From NCBI RefSeq assembly GCF_003711515.1, contig NW_021167084.1:724621-788620 (forward strand): a stretch of DNA of 64,000 nt. Reading direction: 5' to 3'. Position 1 is the first letter of the stretch, and each line of letters starts with the position of its first letter. Positions 59,586-64,000 of this stretch are shown piece by piece. A program made the translations under genes and the position numbers. The DNA is from Sodiomyces alkalinus F11. Taxonomy: Eukaryota; Ascomycota; Sordariomycetes; Glomerellales; Plectosphaerellaceae. The notes beneath the pieces were generated by a model. It had not been told where the DNA came from, searched no databases, and saw only the letters and a list, made by a program, of their open reading frames with translations.

Positions 59586-59814
59586 ACCACGATTCCTGCG
59601 GTCTAGTTATCTTGCTTTGGTTTTTTTACCTATTAGGTTTTATTAGGCAGATTATTACGGAGGATTTCCTTTGTTTAGTACGCTCTATTTTACTATACCT
59701 AGCTTCTAATAGCCTCCAGCCCTTAGGGTGATAGGCGCCGCGCCATAGCTTCAGGGCTGTATGCGCGTAATAAATAAGGAAAAAAGAAAAAAAAAAGAAA
59801 ACCGTGGAGTATCC

Positions 59815-60090
59815 GTAGTAATAGCGGTAGCCTCTCTCGTAGTAATAGCGGTGGCCTCTCCTATAATAATAGCGGTAGCGTCTCCCTCGCCCGTAATAAT
59901 AGTAGTATTATCGCCTTTACCCGTAGCTATAATAGTAGTATCGTCTTTACCCGTACCTATAATAGTAGTATCACCTTTACCCGTAATAATAGCGGTAGCA
60001 TAGTCTTCTTCTATAGTAATAGTAGTATCCGTAGTAATAGCGATAGCCTTACCTTTATCCGTAGTAATAGCGATAGTGTTAGAGTCTTCC
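59815..60090 (-). repeat. In-frame minisatellite in copia B pol
   Basis: About nine degenerate 30-bp units related to those of copia A 9565-9845 (GTAATAGCGGTAGC, CCTTTACCCGTA), in different order and with a GTAGTATC variant that copia A has only once. Flanks match copia A closely. Confidence 0.78.
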
Positions 60091-60099
60091 GACTTAAGA

Positions 60100-61377
60100 T
60101 CTAATACGTTTACGGCTATGCCCCTTAATAGTAGCCTATTCGCTATATTATTAGATCAGATGATACGGATAGATTATAGGCGTTCCCTAATTTCCTTAGT
60201 GGAAGCTATAGCTTATAGCGTTTTAATCCTACTATCAAAGGTCTTATCTTTGTTAAAGATTATATCTCTTATAGTAATAATATCTATTAGGTATAGTAGC
60301 TATACGCCGTAGCTATTTAAGGAATAGTATCCGACGTGGTAACCGATCTATACCTTCGGTTCTAGCCTTTATAGGCGGTTTCTTTTAGCTTAGATATCGC
60401 GCGTTTTTATAAAGACTTTAGAGCCGTATACCTATAGGTGCATAAGGTTAGGTTAACGGCCGCGCAGGCCTTTGTATAGCGTCTTCTAGTCGTTAATATA
60501 TCGTGGGGTTCTATTATATAGATACACGGCAGTCTTAAAGATCTTAGGCTAGATACATATAGGCAGATTAGCTTTAATTCTATAGCCCTTACATTTCTCT
60601 TAATAATATCTTTAATCCGTTCTACGACGCTATTTGAATCCTATAAATATAGTGCCGATAGCTAGCCTTCTACCCCCTTAGTACCGAGGAAAGTAATAAC
60701 TTCTAGGTATTAAAATATCCTAGAATCGGCTTATAGGATACGTGGCCTAATATCGAATTAGGTCTTAAGCAGGGCAAAAACGTCTTTTAACGTATAAAGG
60801 ATAGAGTCTTAGTCTCTTTTCTATAGACAGTAATCCCACGTATATCCTATAAATACGTCTGTAATAAATATAATAGACTTATACAGGCCGCCTAGCAATT
60901 CCGACTTTTCTAGATCGTGAAAATCGATAGCCAGGGCTTCGCTAGGCCTTGATAAGTAAAGGGATAGTATACGCCTAATCTACGTAGGCACTTACGATTA
61001 TCCATACGCGTTATACTCTACGGTTCGCGGCCCTTTAATCCTTACCCCCTAAGTGGTATTAACGATCCTTATAAGGGTACCGGTGCCGTAGTAGCTAAGG
61101 CGTTCGTACTACCTTTACGCGGCAGTCTTCTACAGTTACCGCGGTTATCGTGATCTTCTATACGGGTTATCGCGGGGATACGGAGCTATAACCATAAACA
61201 CAGTAGCCGCTATAGCTTCCGCGCGCTTAATTATATACTAGCCGTAGATATTTAGTAGCTTATAGATAGGCCGGTTATTAGCAGAGCTAACGATAGTATT
61301 TTTTATAGTATCCTAGCGGTAGCCTTATAAGCGTAGCTAGTATTCTAAGATAATAGTAGTAATAAACTCTTTACAGT
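60100..61377 (-). pseudogene. Copia B integrase relic
   Basis: Parallel to copia A 9850-11090. The copia integrase C-terminal text (YNRTPRYIN type) lies near 60490-60530 on the minus strand. Broken by RIP stops and by the solo LTR at 61378. Confidence 0.7.
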
Positions 61378-61911
61378 TGTTACGGCCAACAGGCCTAATA
61401 TACACTAGCACGAGGAATACACTAGTATATAACGTACCAGGACGTAACCAGAGGATAACTCAGGATAATATCACGTGTTAAGTCACGTGATAGATAACTA
61501 AGGAAGATAGACTAGCACGCCCGGCGCTAGTATAAAGAATATATTAGTATAGACAGATCACTGGGATCACCAACGATCACTTAGCTAAGGAAGTGATCCA
61601 GTGTGATCCCAGGCCAAGGGATTATCAGGGCGTTCGTGATCTCGTGGGTATATATACTAGAGTATTCTAGGCCTTGCTTCTATTAAAGAATAAGGCATCG
61701 ATTAATCTAAGTCTTCACCTGGACTATTATTCTACGCTTAAACCTACCTTATAAAGAAGACGCTTAGTCTTTACGACGCAACTACGACTAGATCACTAGG
61801 AACGATAGTTACTACTCTTTAGTTAATATCCTCTTTTTATTTTAAACTAAAACCTCGACGCTAGTCCCCTATCGTCCGCTATACTATAGAGGACCGGAAG
61901 CCGTCGTAATA
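61378..61911. repeat. Solo LTR in copia B, perfect 5-bp target duplication
   Basis: 534 bp, TGTTACGGCCAACAGG ... CGTCGTAATA, flanked by ACAGT on both sides (61373-61377, 61912-61916); copia A carries the uninterrupted site as ATAGTATACGATATC. The last about 263 bp match the solo LTR at 41950-42429. The unique middle contains CACGTG twice (about 61474-61492) and a 52-bp double-arm palindrome at 61561-61612. Confidence 0.88.
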
Positions 61912-63390
61912 ACAGTATACGATATCACGGAGGCGTAATAGCCTTTTCGTGTCTAATAAGGATTATATACGTAGCTTAACGTCTCCGTATCCGAGGATAA
62001 AAGCCTTATAAGTACTTACCTAAAATAACGATAGCTTACTAGTAGGCGGTCTATTAGCCGTAAAACGGCCTTAATTATTAAAGATATAGATTAATAATCT
62101 TATATCTAGGATCGCGTAGCATAATAATGCTTTAGCTTAGTTAATAGAAAGGGACGCTCCCTATTATAATCTTAATAGTATCGTCGTATAAGGGCGCGCC
62201 ACCCCGCTTTCTTAGGAGGGGTAAACGCTTAGCCGTATACTCGCGGTAACGGAAAGGTCTTCTAAAACTATACTTACGGGTAATATAGTAACCCCCCGAT
62301 TTTATAGTGTAGTAGTTATAATAGGCGTAGTATTATAGAGTTAATCTTCCTAGACTTCCTTTATCTTATTAGCGGTGGTAGCTCCTAAGGCTTCCCGTCT
62401 TTTCTATATCGCGGTATCTACGCGGCTTTTAAAACTATAGTTACGTATCTTCTTTTCTATAACCTTTTTAATATCTTCACGGCCACGCTAGGTATAAGGG
62501 CGTATATCTAGTCTTATATATTAATAGGCGGTAGTGGTATAGGTGTTCTTATATATCTTATAGGGCCTCCTTATTATAGGAGAGATAGCCTTTATAGACG
62601 TATTACTACGAGGACGCTTTTTATTATCTTTATTATTAGTAGTATCCTTAGTATCGGGGAGGTTCCTAAGGGTATTAAAGGTGCCTCTCTCGACTCTAGG
62701 CTTTATAGTAAAGGATTAGAGGCTCTTTATATTGCTGAGAACCGCCCTTAAAGCCTTTACGAAATCGTTAATCGTTAGCTTATTCTCCATAATCTTATCA
62801 TAGTTATTAATTAGGTAGTTATTACTTTATTCCTAGGTAATAGGTCTAATAGCTTTTAACACGTCTTCCGCCTAATAGTCCGCGCTTAATAGCTCTAAAA
62901 CGCCTATATACATATAGTATATTATCGCTATTTTCTAGCTTATAACCTACCCGTATATATCCTTAGGTATAGCCTTTATAGACATAGTGTATTATCGGTA
63001 TAGGACTAAGGCTTCCTTATAAAGATCTATAGGGGTCGGTCCTATATACGTGTAAAGGATAGTAATCCATGCTTATAGGTTATTTATGGTATTATCCTAT
63101 AGCTAGGTAAGGAGGCTATATAATATAGTGTAAATAGTCCCTTTAATATACGAGTATATCTTATTAAACTCCTTTTACTACGCTTTATAGTCTGCCTTTT
63201 CCTCGCGGTATATACGGCGATCTTATAAATAGCGCGTACGCCCCTTTTTAAAGAGGTCGTTAATAGACGTAGGCGTCCATATCGGTGGTTCTTTTATTCC
63301 TGCTATAGTCTTCCGGCGGGCGGCCGTCTTCTTCTTACTAGCGGCCATAGCCGCCGTGGTAATAGCTATAGTAGCCGTGGTGCGTGTGTG
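61912..63390 (-). pseudogene. Copia B gag relic
   Basis: Parallel to copia A 11130-12101 and to 27990-28431, here uninterrupted through the Ty3 target site (CTAGCTTATAACCTACCC at about 62935-62952). Lys/Ala-rich N-terminal part near 63330-63370. Confidence 0.65.
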
Positions 63391-63396
63391 TGTGTA
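63381..63396. repeat. (GT)n microsatellite
   Basis: TGCGTGTGTGTGTGTA at the outer edge of copia B gag, where similarity to the 27719 fragment fades. Confidence 0.7.
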
Positions 63397-64000
63397 TCTA
63401 TTTAACGCCTTGGCATAATACTAGTAAGTACTAGATACGCGCTCCTCCTAGAGTATCGGGCGGTACGATCTCTATATATCCATGCTAAGATATTATAGTG
63501 CTAATTGCTTAACTTTATAACTCTTTCCCACGAAAAACGATATAACCTATACTATGCTATCGTTAGTAATGTATAAGATATATAAGAATAAAACTATCCG
63601 TGTCTAGCGGTACGCCCTTAGGGGCCTCCTTACTATTTTCCTATCCTGCTATCCTATTTCTAGGGTAGCACTCCTTATCTTAATCGCGAGGATAGTAGGT
63701 ATATCTTTTCTAGATATCCCGTTATATCGTTTAGCGCGGCGAAAGCCGCTCCGTTTATCAGCATCTCTATAAGAGTCTTCTATAGGTTATACTATTAGTT
63801 ATCCCTATACTAGATTTAGGCTAGCTATTTACTATCCCTGATACCCCTAACCTTACGGTAGTAGGCAAAGTATTCACTCGTCTTCGGGTATCTATAGCTA
63901 TAATACCCGTTAAAGTTCTAATACTTAAAGCGTTCGTGATAGTCCCTAAAATCTCTATACCTAGTATACGCTTATAGGAGGCGTATTAGTAACCTATATA
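63397..64000. other. Unassigned RIPed DNA
   Basis: CpA/TpG-poor, with no frame and no partner elsewhere in the window. It should contain the copia B 5' LTR if the element is complete, but I could not find sequence matching 6804-7087 here, so copia B either continues past the edge or lost its 5' end. Confidence 0.4.

Larger units (their letters stand above)
53266..59798 (+). mobile_element. LINE-3: different Tad-clade LINE, plus strand, in copia B
   Basis: 6.5 kb between copies of AAACCGTGGA (53256-53265 and 59799-59808). It ends in an A-rich tail (GGAAAAAAGAAAAAAAAAAG) and not the (TAA)n of LINE-1/2. ORF1, endonuclease, reverse transcriptase and RNase H follow in order. The first about 280 bp are not RIPed; the remainder is saturated. 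Full-length by layout. Confidence 0.88.
36966..63390 (-). mobile_element. Ty1/copia copy B, RIP-degraded and split by nested insertions
   Basis: Copia sequence resumes on both sides of each insert: 36966-37111, 44236-45284, 51902-53265, 59799-61377 and 61912 to about 63390, in total about 5.6 kb and parallel to copia A 6804-12101. The order is LTR, RNase H/reverse transcriptase, minisatellite, integrase, gag. Gag at 62940-63390 is intact in layout and reads SKKKTAARRKTIAGIKEPP from 63350 downward. The inserts are LINE-1, LINE-2, LINE-3 and one solo LTR, each with a target duplication. Confidence 0.85.

Noticed and set aside
59761..60003. 80-codon Val/Ile/Ala-rich plus-strand ORF
   Set aside because: Antisense of the copia B minisatellite joined to the LINE-3 A-rich tail.
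36966..63390. Regional centromere
   Set aside because: RIPed nested retroelements fit but also describe ordinary heterochromatin; nothing in the sequence alone shows a centromere.

Overview
The window comes from a filamentous ascomycete (Pezizomycotina, probably a sordariomycete). Evidence: a spliced GT48 1,3-beta-glucan synthase gene with the long Gly/Tyr/Asn-rich N-terminus of mould FKS1, a four-exon fungal LCB1 with 69-85 nt GT..AG introns, Ty1/copia, Ty3/gypsy and Tad-like LINE relics, and above all the mark of repeat-induced point mutation (RIP). Over about 53 kb CpA and TpG have almost vanished and TpA has replaced them, while CpG, CpC and long G runs survive. The repeat blocks are therefore full of TAA/TAG stops yet not simply AT-only. 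I cannot name the species.

Layout. 1-3880 (minus): 5' two thirds of FKS1, running off the left edge. 3881-6770: its upstream region, with a 160-bp TIR element and a 452-bp MITE that has a perfect 8-bp target duplication. 6804-12101 (minus): copia copy A. 12102-20640 (plus): Ty3-like LTR and gag-pol relic inserted in copia gag. 20641-25200: unclassified relics and a RIP-free island. 25205-27718 (plus): truncated LINE. 27719-28431 (plus): the missing start of copia gag, then an inverted copy of the Ty3 LTR, another relic, an 854-bp TA-flanked TIR element and a solo copia LTR. 31750-35650: a short euchromatic island holding LCB1 (minus, complete) and doubtful small ORFs. 35731-36570: two head-to-head MITEs. 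36966-about 63390 (minus): copia copy B, interrupted by two Tad-like LINEs (minus), a different LINE (plus) and a solo LTR; a second solo LTR lies inside the first LINE. 63390-64000 is unassigned RIPed DNA.

Only two genes are certain, FKS1 (cell-wall glucan) and LCB1 (sphingoid base synthesis). Both are essential membrane-associated enzymes in related fungi, and both are transcribed leftward. They are unlikely to be functionally coupled here; the repeats simply separate them. Nothing looks like a new enzymatic system. The most informative signals are RIP signatures: loss of catalytic Asp residues in several transposon families, RIP-free segments that appear to mark what was never duplicated, two LTRs sharing R/U5 but not U3, and a rearranged Ty3 insertion whose two ends face each other 16 kb apart.
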